DNA from: Patella vulgata
Lineage: Eukaryota; Mollusca; Gastropoda; Patellidae
Assembly (NCBI RefSeq): GCF_932274485.2
Contig: NC_065879.2
Coordinates: 35,954,436 to 36,018,435 of the forward strand
Direction: 5' to 3'
DNA length: 64,000 nucleotides
The notes under the pieces: model-generated
Database searches by the model: none
The model's input: only the letters and a program-made list of their open reading frames with translations
Told to the model about the DNA's origin: nothing
Made by a program: the position numbers and the translations under genes
Part shown: positions 30,201 through 44,700 of the stretch, piece after piece
Position numbering within the stretch: the stretch's first letter is position 1
Layout of the letters: each line of letters opens with the position of its first letter

Positions 30201-33200
30201 TGAAATTTAATAATTCATGGCAAGTCTTTGATTCAGTTCCTTATAAGAGTTTCATGAGTTTTAGTACATTACAAATGTTCTTTTTTTTCCTGGCTGACAA
30301 AACATCATAAATAAATATATTGAAAATACCATCATTTCCAATGACTAGATATTTATCGATCTTTACAGCAGCAATTGGTACTTACTATGCATCTATAGAC
30401 CAAAAGGTGACATTACAAGCTGACAATACATGTTCAGAGAGAGAAATGGGGTTTAACGTCCACTCAACACAAACTAGGTCTATTCAGGACTTACATATGG
30501 TTTAATCTTTATTTCAGTAATTCGCTTGCACGTAGGGGTCTTTAGCAGTGGGAGGAAACCGGAGGACCCGGAGAAAACCAACGAGGTTGGACAGGCGAGC
30601 CTACTCCTTGTCACGTACAAACCACGCCAGTTGATTCAATGACAGGTCTTATGATACAGCGCACACATGCTAACCATTCGGCCATCCAACACCCCCAATA
30701 CATGTTCAGACAATATCTGAGACTGTTACAAAGGCAGTGCAATCTCATATACTGTGAGGTGCTACACCTAAATTTATGTCTCCTCTAGCTTACAATGTCG
30801 TTAGTTGTCCTATTGGAACATAATTATACAGACAAACAATATTATGATAATAATAATAACAACCTGCAGTTGCCAGGCAAAGATACGCCAACATTTGGCA
30901 AGAGATGGACAGAGAACAAGCTAAAAATAAAGTGATTTTTATTTCCAATCCAGGAAGTTACGGTCTGATATGGACGAAAATCGAATGCAACCAAGATCTT
31001 TTACGCTTCATCAAAATCAGATAAAAACTGACTTCAAGAAGGTCCACAACCTTGGTATTACATACTTTTACACTATTTGGGTTATAAGCATGCATTTAAA
31101 GTTTCATCAAAATCAGATGAAAATTGTGACCCAACCCAACCATATAATAGAGTGTCCACAAGCCAAAAATGTGATTTTTCGTACAATCAGGGACCATAAT
31201 CCAGGAAGTTATGGTCCGATACATGCCAATATCGAAAGGAACCAAGATCTTTGGGAGATAAACCTATATTTTACGTTTCCTCAAAATAGGATAAAAATTG
31301 TGATCTGTAGAGTGTCCACAAACAAATTCTGGACGGACGGACAGACTGACAGGGGCGACGGCATAATACATCCACATTTTATTTAAAAACATAAACCCCA
31401 TTCAAAATATGATCATAAATCTGAGAAAACGCCATCAAAATAGAATCTTTTTCGCGACATCAGCCGTATGAGATTTGGCACGTTTACATCTCTTAATTTC
31501 ACCTGTCTCAAAAGATTTCTACTTTTGTATCAGTTATTCTACCATAACATAGACACTAAAGAAAACCAACCTAGGCACTTCTAACAAAAGATATCTCACG
31601 TCACATTTATCACATTGTTTATTTCAGATTGATACACTGGTTGAGAATCACTGTTCTAAATCAAATTGTAATGAAGGGATCTTTACAACTAGCAATTATT
31701 TATTTTCATCTTTCCTTGACTGATATAGTTACCCAAACTATCAAATATTTCAAATAATACTATTACAGTAGAATCTGTATGAGCAGCCACTCCTATTAAG
31801 CGACATCTCCTTGTAAGCGGTCACGATAAATTCCCCCCGTAGAAATTCTGTTGTTTCATCTCTTTATTCAACGGTCACTCCTCTAACGCGGCCAGCGGTC
31901 ACTATTTTACTAATAAATTCAACAAAACATCGCCCATTCAACGGCCATTGTTGAATGATACCATCTTGTCGTTCTTTGTAACACCCCCGCTAATCCCGTG
32001 AGTAGTAGTTAATTAACTGGACCCCCACTGATCAGGTAAAAAGAAATGTAAACATAACAATCAACCCAGGATTATCTGTTAATTAATCTTTTGTTTTATT
32101 AAACGACTAACCTGATCATTGTTTTCACGCGTAACGACACATTATTTGATACTGATTGAATAAAAGAAAAGTACCGAGTTTTGTCACGATCATCTAGTAT
32201 CTCTCTTAGCGCCTCCTATAATATTACATACAGAGTTACACCCCCTTTAAATAGGAGATAAAATTAGCGATTTTTTTTGTTCATGTGCTTTTTTGATAAA
32301 ATAAAATGAATTCATCGATTTTCTTCACAAAAATGGATAAATATTATCGAATGCATCACAATGGTAGACAGTAGTATCGAAGGTTGGTACAAAATGACAA
32401 GTTTACAGAAGTCATGTCCGAGATTTGAGTAAAGAATTTTCGTCCGGCGCAAGATTCAGCGACGGCCAAATTTACCGCTTCCAATGCATCCAAGCGTAAT
32501 ATTTAATTTATGTCGGCACAAAAAGCAACGAGATTTTATTAAGAGGCCACTCCCGTTAAGTTATGTCCGAGATTTGAGTAAAGAATTTTCGTTCGGCGCA
32601 AGATTCAGCGACGGCCAAATTTACCGCTTCCAATGCATCCAAGAGTAATATTTAATTTATGTCGGCACAAAAAGCAATGAGATTTTATTAAGAGGCCACT
32701 CCCGTTAAGCGGTCAGTTGTGAAAATTCCCTTGGGTGGCTGCTTAATACAGATTCTACTGTACTTATATTTTTATAAGAAACTATTCTAGATACCCAAAG
32801 GAAAATCCTGTTAAAGGAGGCATCATGTGTACCATGTTTATACTATGTATTGTGGTTAGGGATTAGCTTATTAAAACAGAAATAACTTACCACATCACCT
32901 TCTGATTTAACTTTATATCTGGGCATGATACGAAACTGACAGTGTTTGGCATTTTCTGATCGTAATTCCACCTTTCAATTGGATAAAAAGTAAATTTGTA
33001 TGATAAAAAAAAAAGACAACAAAAATCTTGGGACTAGATGATCAAGCATATCCCAAATCTGATTAAAATAGATCTATATTTTGTTTCGTTTTTTTATACT
33101 TTCAATGGCCTACACTGCATGAAGATCTGACCAGTTATAGTGGGAGTTCACGTCAGGGGTCAAACGAGCGGCTTTTGACCCTATAACGTCAGACATTAAT

Positions 33201-36200
33201 TAATCAATTAGCGTTGATCTGACAAGTTATAGTGGGAGTTCAAGTCAGGGGCCAAACGAGCGGCTTTTGACCCTATGACATCAGACATTAATTAATCAAT
33301 CAGCGTTGACGTTTCTAGTGGTTTACCTACAGTTCCGTGCACCAAAAGGCCAAAAGCTCGCCCTAACAGACCATTTCATTGGCTAATCCCTCACATCAGC
33401 CCGAACACGTCAATGATAACAACTCTTCCAGATCCTAGTGTAGTAAAGACAAGTAAAACGAAATTCTGAACTATAAAAACGAAACGAAATAGGATCTGTG
33501 TTTTAACCAGATTGAGCATATCCATAGGTAAAATACAAAATACAATTGACAAATTCAGCAAGTGAGTAAAATCTCATAAGAAAAGAGATGTTCTGGAAAT
33601 GTTCAGCATACACAGCATCATGCATGATACCTATCACTATCATGTGACTCTTCCACAATCCAAAACAGTTTACTTGATACCAGCGGCACAATATAATCAA
33701 CAGGTCTCTGGGCATCTAATTAAATTGTATCTTTATGGTTCTGGATTTTCTACACTGAATATATTCATTTCAGTACTGCTGCTATGCACAAGACCTTCAT
33801 TAAGTTTATAAATAGATCATTGGACAGTTGTTTTTTTTGGCTGTTTACGGATATAATCTTAAAACTTGTCAGATATTAAGTAAAACTGAATCCAGTAAAA
33901 TATAAAATAAGTAATAGAATGAATGAAAAACATCTGATAATTGGATTATAGTGTTGTTTTCTAAAGGGAATGGAAGAATTAACTTACTGCCATATTATTA
34001 GATTCTGTATTGGATGTTTTTGTTGTTGATACATGGACATATTTATCACTAAATAGATGACGTAACTGAAATGAGGGGAAAATATGATCAATTTTAATAT
34101 TTCTACACTATAATAGGAGCTACATCGATATATATACTATTCAAAAAAAGTAGGGGATATTTGATTTTGGGGGCATAATACTAAAATATGCAAATGACTA
34201 CGAAAAAAGTCACTATAGAACCTAACAGAAGAAACATTTCCAGTTACATGTGACGCCCAAACGCACCAATAGCTACCGCATGGAATGCAGGTGATGCTTG
34301 GGATCATCATGGGGGTCCAACCCAAGATTTGCACGACTCTGACTTTGAATGTTACAGTCATTGTGGCATTGAATTCCAGGGTGGAAACATCAGTTTAATT
34401 GTTTTAGTGACCAGAAAACAAATTTTGATATGCGTCGGCTTACCCAAAATGAAAGGTTACGTGCCCTTGGCATGCTACAGATCGGCACAACACAGGCGGT
34501 TGTGGCGCGGACGATGAATGTTTCTCAGTCTGTCATAAGCAGGCTATGGTCCAGATACCGTGATACACAATCTGTACAGGACAGACCACGCTCAGGTCGA
34601 CCAAGGGCGACAACTCAAGCCCAGGATCGATTTATCCGTACCTTGGCCTTGAGAAATCGTGTCATCACAGCAAATCAGATCAGCGCTCGTCTTCAAACAG
34701 ACACTGGTGTGAGAGTGAGTGGCCAGACGATTCGGAATCGACTGCATAGGGGTCACCTTCGCGCCCGACGTCCTCGCGTGATCCCTTGTTTGAGAGATCA
34801 TCACATTCAGGCAAGACGTCGTTGGTGTAGGGATCGTCAACACTGGGATAATCGACGCTGGAGCAATGTGATGTTTTCAGATGAGTCAAGGTTCACTGTT
34901 GATTTTTGGGACAGACGTAGGAGGGTGTGGCGTCGTCGAAACGAGCGCTTCCAAGACGTTAACGTCATCAGACATGATCGATTGGGGGGTGGTTCTGTTA
35001 TGGTGTGGGGAGGCATCACTGTTGCTGGAAGAACGGCTTTACATGTTGTTGCAGGGCGTGTTACAGGCCAGTACTACCGGGACAACATCTTGGCAGTCCA
35101 TGTTGTGCCGTTCGCACGACGTCATGGCCGCCGTTTCATCTTCCAGGATGACAACGCAAGATGTCACAGGGCCAGGATCGTTACAGGTTACCTCCAACAA
35201 CAGAACATCACCACATTACCTTGGCCAGCACTGAGTCCCGACCTCTCCCCCATCGAGCATGTCTGGGACATGCTTGGACAGAGGTTACGTCAACGTCAAC
35301 AACGTCCTGCCAATGTCCAAGAACTTGCTGCTGCGTTGCAACAGGAATGGGACAATCTGGACCACAATGACCTTAGACGTCTCATTAGGAGTATGCCACG
35401 TCGGATCAATGCTTGTTTGGCAAACAGAGGAGGATTTATCCGTTACTGACTTGGTTGTGATGCTGTGGTAACTTTGCTGTTTGACCCCGGGTATCATTTT
35501 ACCCTTATAATGGTCAGTCTGTGCCTTACTTAGTCTAACGATCATTTGGAATAAATCGATGAATGTGAACTTCATTTCATTTTGTCATTTGTTTCTTCGT
35601 CAGTTTCATTAGGTGACTTTAATAACACTTAAAAATCAAATATCCCCTACTTTTTTTGAATAGTATATTTGTACTGCACAGAGCATTATCAAGAATGTTA
35701 GCTACCAAAGGAAAACCAGGAACAGACTGTTTGTGGAATAGCTAGAAAATAGTAATTAAAAGCCACAGATAGCTAGCTGGTAGGTGTTTTGTATATATCT
35801 TGCAACTGACACAGATTATTGTTACCTGTAGATCCTTAATAATTAGCAGCATATTGCATCTTTACAATGTTAGGTGCTACACCATTAATTTTATCTCATA
35901 CCTTGACTGTGTTAGCTGACTTTATTGTAAAAGTAAGTTGGATCAAAAGCTTTGGTTGAAAAAATGTGCTCAATGTGATCAGTTCAAATATTGAGTATAA
36001 TACAATAAAGTCAGCTAGCACAGTCAATGTATTAATCCTATTCTACTATTTTATATCTACAGATCACTTTGTAAATTTTACTGTTTGGTTTACTAATATT
36101 TTTGGTATCTGCATACTAGAATTATACATTTGGAATATACAACAGCCTTTATTATTAAGACCGATAAAATACACTAACTTTACAGTAAAAACATGGTACA

Positions 36201-39002
36201 AACTGACTATATTACCATACACAAAAATGGTAAAGCAATGAAGCAGACAAATTTAAGCAATAATACTGAATTAGTGAATCTTCCAAGAGCAAAAAAACAA
36301 CATTTGATATAGAAAATTTATATCCTTTCAAGTTTAATTTGACACCACATTTTTCAAAAAAACTAAGTAAGAAGCATAGAGTATAATAAAAGTGACTGAA
36401 CTCAAGAGACAATACAAAAGACAATATTTTACCTGTATAACTTGGCCATATAAAACTTTTCTACCCTGTTGTCTTTTCTGTTCTAATGCATTATCTTCAC
36501 TTTCTAGATCTGCAGTTATCTACAAACATCAAATACCAGTACATTAGATGATATACTGACCTCGAGAGGGTCCATAACCTTGTTATTACATATTACATCA
36601 GATAAAAATTATGACCTCTTAGAGTGTCCACAAGCTAAAAACATGATTTTTCATACAATCAGGGGCCATAATCGATGAATCGATGAAGTTTCAATGGGAT
36701 ACATGCCAATATCGAAAGGAGCCAAAATCTTCTGAACATAACCCAATATTTCAAGTTTCGTCAAAATCGGAAAAGAATTGTGACCTGTAGAGTGACCACA
36801 AACAAATAGTGGACAGCTGGCATGGCGGACGGCAAATTTGGGGCGACGGCAATATACGTCCACAGGAAAATCAAATATCACTATTATTCAGTAGTGGATA
36901 CATGATTTTAGAAAAGCGGGATTCAAAGTTCAAATGAATCTTTTGAGTGAATTTGTTAATTTCAACATTAAAACAGTCTGTCCCATTCTTATTTCTAACT
37001 CATTAAGAACACTGCACATTCATGCAATATAGTACTGGTGGGGCTTCGTATGTAGAATTTAATGATGAATACTATATGTGTGTACTTCTGATAAATTAAT
37101 TGGATGTTTCACTGATGCCAATTTTGATAATCATTAAAATTATAACAGTTACAGCAGTTTCTTGAAAGTCGTTCTAGGTCATTAACCTTAATAAAGATTA
37201 TATTCATACAAAAAAAAACAATATTTTATCATATATAGTTAAAACTATATAGCATCACTTTTGCTCTACTCTTCAAACTTACATGGAAAAAAAAGGTAAT
37301 AAAACATGAATAATCACTCAAGACCAAAATAGACGTATTTGAATAGAAAATCAAAGAATCAATACAAATCATAATTATAGTACACAACATCAATAGTTCA
37401 AGGAAAGTCATCAAAAAAAAAAATCCCTTTGAGTTCACATTATGGACTTTAAAAATAAAGAAGATTGTTTGACAGGCAACCCTTGATGACCTGGCGCCTG
37501 GTACGTTCGGGCATTTTTATGCGCGAACTCTTAGTTTTTTTATACTGGCATGCGCACAGGTACTATTTCTTTTTCTTTTAACAAGTACCCTAATCGGGGA
37601 TTTCGTGCGGAGGTAGTTCGGAGGTAAACAGTCTGTGAAGTACAACCTTGTATGAACTTATCCATAGCTATATCCTTACACCGAGAGAAATTATCGAGTC
37701 TCGGTGAAAAGAACCATGGTCATCTGGTAGAAAATTACTTTTGTATTTTTTGGAACGGAAAACAGTGTTTTTAGAAGCAAACTAACCTGCCGCACATGAG
37801 GAAGTCATTATACTAATAATAAAAGGCGAGACCTCTTTTTGCGGCGCAGGCTTATCACTGAGTAGTAAACCGTCCACAAACAATAATATAGGAAGCCTAG
37901 TGACGAGTGTAGTAAGTAGGCTATAGACTATAGGTTTGAGTCGAGATTACTCGCTTTCAGTTTACTCTGGTTTTGCGATAACCAATTATGTGAGAAATAC
38001 CATACTGACATTCGGTTTTTAAAAGTTGTACGCCAACTAAATGCGTTTGTTAGATACTGACAGAGCAGCCCCGAGTCGAACAATCGCCGCCCGAGCTGTC
38101 TTCGTCAGCTAGTTTCACAATATCGTGCAATAGGTGTATTAATGTGATTTTTAGGTTTAACCCCGCAAACAATGCCAAAATAGTGTTTTTACTGCTTACA
38201 GAAAACTGAAATTTAAAAAAAAAATTTTTATGAGGGTGACCCTCCCACACACTCCCTATCGAGCTGCCGCTCGGTCTGCGCAGCCTCATGCCTGGCACAT
38301 ACTGTCAACATTGTATATTTTTCCGTTTCCGCCCTTCCCCCCCACAATATATATTTCACGGCTACGTTGCGACGGTACCAGCATACCCAGTTGTTGACAC
38401 CCATTACATCACCCCTGTCTAACAAATCATAAAGCTGTGGTGTTACGGTGGCGGCATAGTATTTCACCGTAACACCACAGCAACTCTAACCATTCATAAT
38501 ACATCTAACTATCCCTTTACAGCACTTCACTCCCTACACATTTCCCCTCGTCCTACTTTCCCAAACGTCAACAACACATCTCATACATCCAGTTCGCTGA
38601 TTAACCCTTGTACCACGTCTACTGGTTTATACCAGTGGCACCTATGTGTGATTATATATATATACAGATAGTCTAAAAGCTGAAACCTTGATCCTGGTAC
38701 CAATGTGCATTATCTTTATCTCATTTGACAACAGTTTTGGTCAGATTCAACCATAATGACACTCTTTTGGTTTTAATACAATAACAAATCTATACATAAA
38801 CAGGATAACCTAAATTTTTCTGTTTAGATTAAGACTAGTAATTGCTTCCCTTGACCTCATGATGGATAGTAGTTATCTTTCTTCCTTTCCCCCACCCACT
38901 GAACGGCATATTGTGTTCACTTATTGCTCTTGAATTGAAAAAAAGTGTTTGAATTTCAATTTTCAGCTAGGTTTTGGTGAATAGTCATGATTTTGAGGCA
39001 GA

Positions 39003-39043
<41 letters not shown>

Positions 39044-39606
39044 TGGGGTTTAACCTCCACTTGAAACAAACTAGGTCATTTTGGGACTAACATATGGTTC
39101 AATTTTATTTCATTAATTCACTTGCACATACGGATCTTTAGCAGTAGGAGGAAACCCGGAGGATCCAGAGAAAACCAACAAGGTTGGACAGGTGACTCTA
39201 CTTCTTGTCATAAACAAGCGGGGAAATGAAAAAACGCCGTTTGACTCAATGACAGACCTTCTGTTCCAACGTGCACGCATTAACCATTAACAGAAAAAAA
39301 AATGAATGTTCACTAAAATGAGAGTATTCCTTTAAGATAAATATAAATGACTTCTGTTAGCAACAAGTTTATCGGTAAATAAGATGCAGATAAAGATGCA
39401 GGTGTAATGTTAGGATCATTTAATACAGTTATTTATATTACTTATGACAAATGTTATTTAAGTAGACTATTAATTGTCCATGCGTAGCCAAGTGTTGCTT
39501 TATTTCTTATATAAACTATTTTTGACCTTGATAATATACCATTGTAACCAGGATTTAGTTTGTAATATATATATACCTTTTGTATAGTAGATATATAATT
39601 ATGCCT

Positions 39607-39650
<44 letters not shown>

Positions 39651-41035
39651 TTTTAAAGTGACGATTTCTATTTCAGACAAAATACAATATATTATGAACA
39701 GGTTTGCCTGTATAAGAAATTTTGAAACCAACATACAACTTATTTATAAGAAAACGGATATTATCATGTTTTAGGAAAGAAATTGATAATATGTACTATA
39801 TCTGTTGAATGGGGGTATTTTATATGGCGGTTTATTAGATTCAAAATTCTAACATGCTATCGTCTAATTTCTTACTTCCATTCATGTAATTTCTAACTTC
39901 CATTCATGTAATTTCTAACTTCCATTCATGTAATTTCTATATTAAGTCAATGTATAATCCAACTTCTTTATTTGTTCAATGTAAATTTTAATTCTGTTGC
40001 ATCTTATTATGATGTCATTTGGTGTCGCCACTGTGTGCTCAATTTGGCGATTGAACACCTGATCGGGACCATTCTGTTGATACAAACGACTCGCTCTTCG
40101 TCAGGTTGAATGGTTTGGCAGAGTGTTAAAATTGAATACATAGAGAGAAATGAAATGGGGTTTAACGTCCTACTGTTCTGCTCCTATGCTGGGCTAATGA
40201 AGACGGGCATACGCCATACAGCGTGCTATTAGGGAAATTTTGCCCGGGCAACGGCACTATCGCCTATCTTATATCGAATTCCAACTGCCAAGGGATCTTT
40301 TATGTGCATTCCAATGTATACATGGGACCTCGGTTTTTCGTGTCATCCGAAGAACTAGACAGCTGTCCTTGTCCGGCCCTCCGTCCTGCATCACTGACAA
40401 GGGGGAACCACGCCGGAAAATCTGGATGAACTTTCTCTGCCAATGCAGGGATCCATAACCCGACCTCCAGGCTAGCGAGCCAGCTTCTTACCTACTTAGC
40501 CACGTGATTCCCATACATCGAGAGAGAGAGAAAGAAAGAGAGAGAGAGAGAGAGATGGTGTTTAACGTCCACGTGACACAAGCTAAGTCATTTCGGGACT
40601 AACATATGGCTCAATTTTATTTCAATAATTCGCTTGCGCGTAGGGTCTTTAGCAGTGGGAGGAACCTGGAGGACTCGGAGAAAACCCATGAGGTTGTTGG
40701 ACAGGCGAACATACTCCTTGGCACGTACAACCGGGAAATCGAAACCACACCAGTTGACGTGCTAACCATTCGGCCATCCAACCCCCCAAACAACATCGAA
40801 CGTGATATGGTTTACAAATACTATTTCAAATATAAGCTAAACAGCATTTGCTAATTTTTATTTAAAGCAAGTGCAGGATTTGGAGAATTTTATTTGATTT
40901 TTTTGTTACAATTGAGCAAATTAATATTTATATTGTACGGTCTATATTAACACAGGGTACAATTTTATGGATACACAATTACTGAGTTTAATACTTAAAG
41001 CGAGGTTTTGACAGGATACACTCGTCTTTATCAAG

Positions 41036-41079
<44 letters not shown>

Positions 41080-41669
41080 AATTTCAGCACTCTGTCCAAC
41101 CTTCAACCCAACGAAGGACGAGTCGTTTATATCAACATAATGGTCCTGACCAGGTGCGCAATCACCAAATGAGCACGCAGTGGCGACACCAAACGACTTC
41201 ATAATGATGGTTGCTAGGTAGAATGTAAAAATTATAAATTCGTTGATGTTGATGCTAAACGTGTAAAGCATCAATGAAGAAGACGTTTTTCGTCTAAATA
41301 ATAGAAATAAGATGAAATAGAATTAAAATTTACACTGAACAAATAAAGAAGTTGGATTATACATTGTCTTAATTTAAAAGTTACATGAATAGAAGTTAGA
41401 AATTACATAAATAGAAGTTAAAAAATACATGAACAGAAGTTAGAAGTTTAGAATTTTGAATCTAATATACCGCCATAGTTTTAGTCCTGTGATTTTAGGC
41501 ACCTAGCTGTTATGATTAAGATACTCAACTGAGGACACAAGACGTTTTGCTAGGAGTGGTTTCTATTGGGGTGAACAAGTGTGCCTAAGTCCGGGTGGAC
41601 TTCTTTCACATACACTAACAGCTCATATTGAGTTCCACAAACTACAATACAAATCTATAAAAGTTAATT

Positions 41670-41703
<34 letters not shown>

Positions 41704-44700
41704 AAGATCCAGGGCACAAACCAGGTCATTTGGGGAATAAAATATATGCCTATGGTTCAATTTGATTTTAACAATTTGCTTGCATGTAGAGTTCTTGAGC
41801 AGTGGGAGGAAACTAGAGTAAACTCACAAGGTTGGACAGGCGACCCTACACCTTCTGTACATGCTAGGAAATGACAGATTTAATGATCTAAAGTGCATGT
41901 GTTAGACCAATTGGCCACCCAAGCCCCCTGTTAATCAATATCCACAACTAAAATCATAAGTTAGTTAATCAACTGTAATCAATATGGTAATCAATGATTC
42001 ATTAAGATAATATAACATGGAAAATAGAATAAAAAGGATTCATGAAATCAGTCTACTAATTTATGTCACTCCCAAATATTCTCACTATGTTGACATTACC
42101 CCGATTCATGTCACCTCAGGAAACTGACAAGACAAAAGAGGAATACCGGTACAAACATTTTTTTTATTTGCTTCAAATTAAATTGGGTTGAGGGGATTAA
42201 ATAACAAGAATTTCTATTTAAAATAACTTTTAAGATACATCTATCACATTTACTATATGTATTGCATTACAGGCCCCCCTCAGATATACATCATAACAAC
42301 AAAAGCCTGAAGGGATATAAGATAACAATGGTTGAATGCTATTTACCCAAAAAATTTAAAATTGAGAACAGGTATATCTCATTAATTTTATCCCTGGCTG
42401 GTGTAGAAGAGTAGAAGCCATATAAAATCCTCAGCTTTTCAGTGCCCCTCTGGTCAAAAGGAACTCGATAATTGTAAATCAAGGATCTAAACCAATGAAG
42501 TTCTGGGAATGACTGATAAAGAATCATCAAGTGTCATGTGAGGACACAGGGTCAATTTGATACCATTACTCAATAAGCAAATTCACTAAAAATTAAAAAA
42601 TGTCTCCAAAGGTATAAGGGTATATTATGAAGACAAATGGTAAAAACAAACTACAGATATCTGATGAAAACCAAGTTTGAGCACAAAGTTCACAGAGATT
42701 TATCCATCACCCTTAACATTGGGTTTATCATTATAATTTTATGCTTTACCTTATTTTGAGAAACATTATTTTTCAGCGCAATATTATCAGGATCATCATT
42801 GGACTGTGTTACCGATTTTAAATATTTCTTGTTAAGTTTATATCTGTTGGCTACACATATTTCAAATGCTATCACTGAAATTAAAGTATTAAATTCATTA
42901 GTAGTTGAGCCAGAAGTCATGCAAAATGTTATTTAAATTAAGTATACATCTATAAGAAATGAAATGAAATGCAATGGGGTTTACATTCCTACTGTTCTGC
43001 TTCGAATGAGCTTATAAAGACGGGCATACACCATACAGTGTGCTATGTGGAAAATTTTACTCGGGCAGCGGCACTATCGCCTACTCTTATATCAAATTCC
43101 AACTACCAAGGGATCTTTTAAGTGCATGCCAATGTATACACTGAACCTCAGTTTTGCATCCCATCCAAATGACTAGACAGCTGTCCTTGTCAGGCCCTCT
43201 GTCCTGCACAACTTGGTAGGATGCAGTATGCTATATGAAGGAAATTTTGACTGTACAGCAGCACTACAGGCTACATTTATTTTGAATTCCAAAAAGTACA
43301 CAGGACCTCTGTTTTCTGTCCTGTCCGAATGATTACACACTTTTTCTTCTTGCCAAGGACTTGGTGCTGCACTACCGGCAAGGGGAAACCACCATGGAAA
43401 ATCAACATTGGCATTCAACATGGATCCTCCTTTTTGTGAGCTAGCTACTTACTCATTGAGCCACTGTGGCTCAAAAATAGTTTTCAACAAGAAAATCACT
43501 AGAAAGAGAAATTGGATACTGGAAAAGAGAAACCCAGTAGTATAAAAGAATGATGATGACTAAAGAAAATGGAGGGGGAGATCGATATTAATTTTCTTTT
43601 TCCAAATCCCATTTTCAAATTTAGTTAAAAATCATTTCATCATAGCAAATGTCAACTTCTTTTAGTCATCTGCAACACGTCCATAATGTAATACCTGGTG
43701 AAGATGATTTGTTGTTTGTAAGGATGATTTGAAAAATCAATATGTAGTACTGAAATATGAGAATCATGTTGTTGCTGTGGGTCGAGTATATCTTTTATTG
43801 ATTACTACCAGTAATACAATATCATTTTCTACTACTATATATAAGTAATTTACCTTGTTGGTCAGGTATTTGAGGTCGAACTCGGTCCTGTCCTCGCGCT
43901 ACCGCTATCTCAGAATGGACGGAACTACAACATAAAGAACATGAATACAATATTGATCTATTGCGATTAATTAATATTCACCTAAAAGATATACACTAGG
44001 GATTATATATAATCAACCAGCAAAAATTAATAATCAAATACGTCTCTATTTACATAAATACTTTAACAAAGAAATCTCTATTTGTGCATAAATCAGTAAT
44101 ATAAGCATGCATTAACAAACCTCTCATTTTTCAAACCTGATACAAATCAAGATCAATTTTGTTTTTATATGTAATAAAACAGTGAAAAAAAATAATTTCA
44201 ATTTGAATTCCTTGCTTATTACAAGAGCTTTAAAGCTACGTTCCCAGAAAAGTATTTATCGGGTGGTTATTTCCAATAAAAGTATGTCAATTTTGGTATA
44301 TATGGAAAGTAGAAATATCCAATCTTACTAGAAAAATACTGGATTCCCTGAAAAACACTAATGGAGCACATACAGGACAAAAATGTACAGGTTTCCCTAA
44401 TCGACAGCACGACGATAAGGAGTGTCTGCATGCGTGACATTGAAGGTTGCGTGCAGTGATTGAGCGTTTGATGTACATGTTGATAAACTTTGTGAAGAGT
44501 TAGACGTACAACACTTTCTGAGATAAAAATCACGGAAAAAGACGGGGGCAGTGGATAATCCGAAAATTTAATTAGCCTTCGATATTTGTAATAAATAGTC
44601 AGCGATAAAGGCAACATCGTCTTGTGTATGCAATGTATTCTCCTCCGACTTCCCACCCGTTGTGTCACGTGACACAAACATGACCTCTTCTGATCGATTT

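Larger units (their letters stand above)
39823..41477. mobile_element. Foldback-like element with long, internally repetitive inverted arms
   Basis: The left arm (39823-40130) and right arm (41077-41477) are inverted copies that begin TATGGCGG(T) and TTAGATTCAAAATTCTAA. Each holds three 22-bp subrepeats (AACTTCCATTCATGTAATTT + CT in the left arm). The right arm has an extra 80 bp or so near 41211-41290. The 940-bp centre carries a family D and a family C SINE and a unique AT-rich block. Arms of about 300 bp with tandem subrepeats are the plan of Foldback elements. No transposase and no clear target duplication. Confidence 0.75.

Noticed and set aside
34592-35575. Antisense and alternate frames of 60-117 codons over the Tc1 transposase (mirrored at 54259-55227)
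   Set aside because: Shadows of the 339-aa and 334-aa transposase frames.
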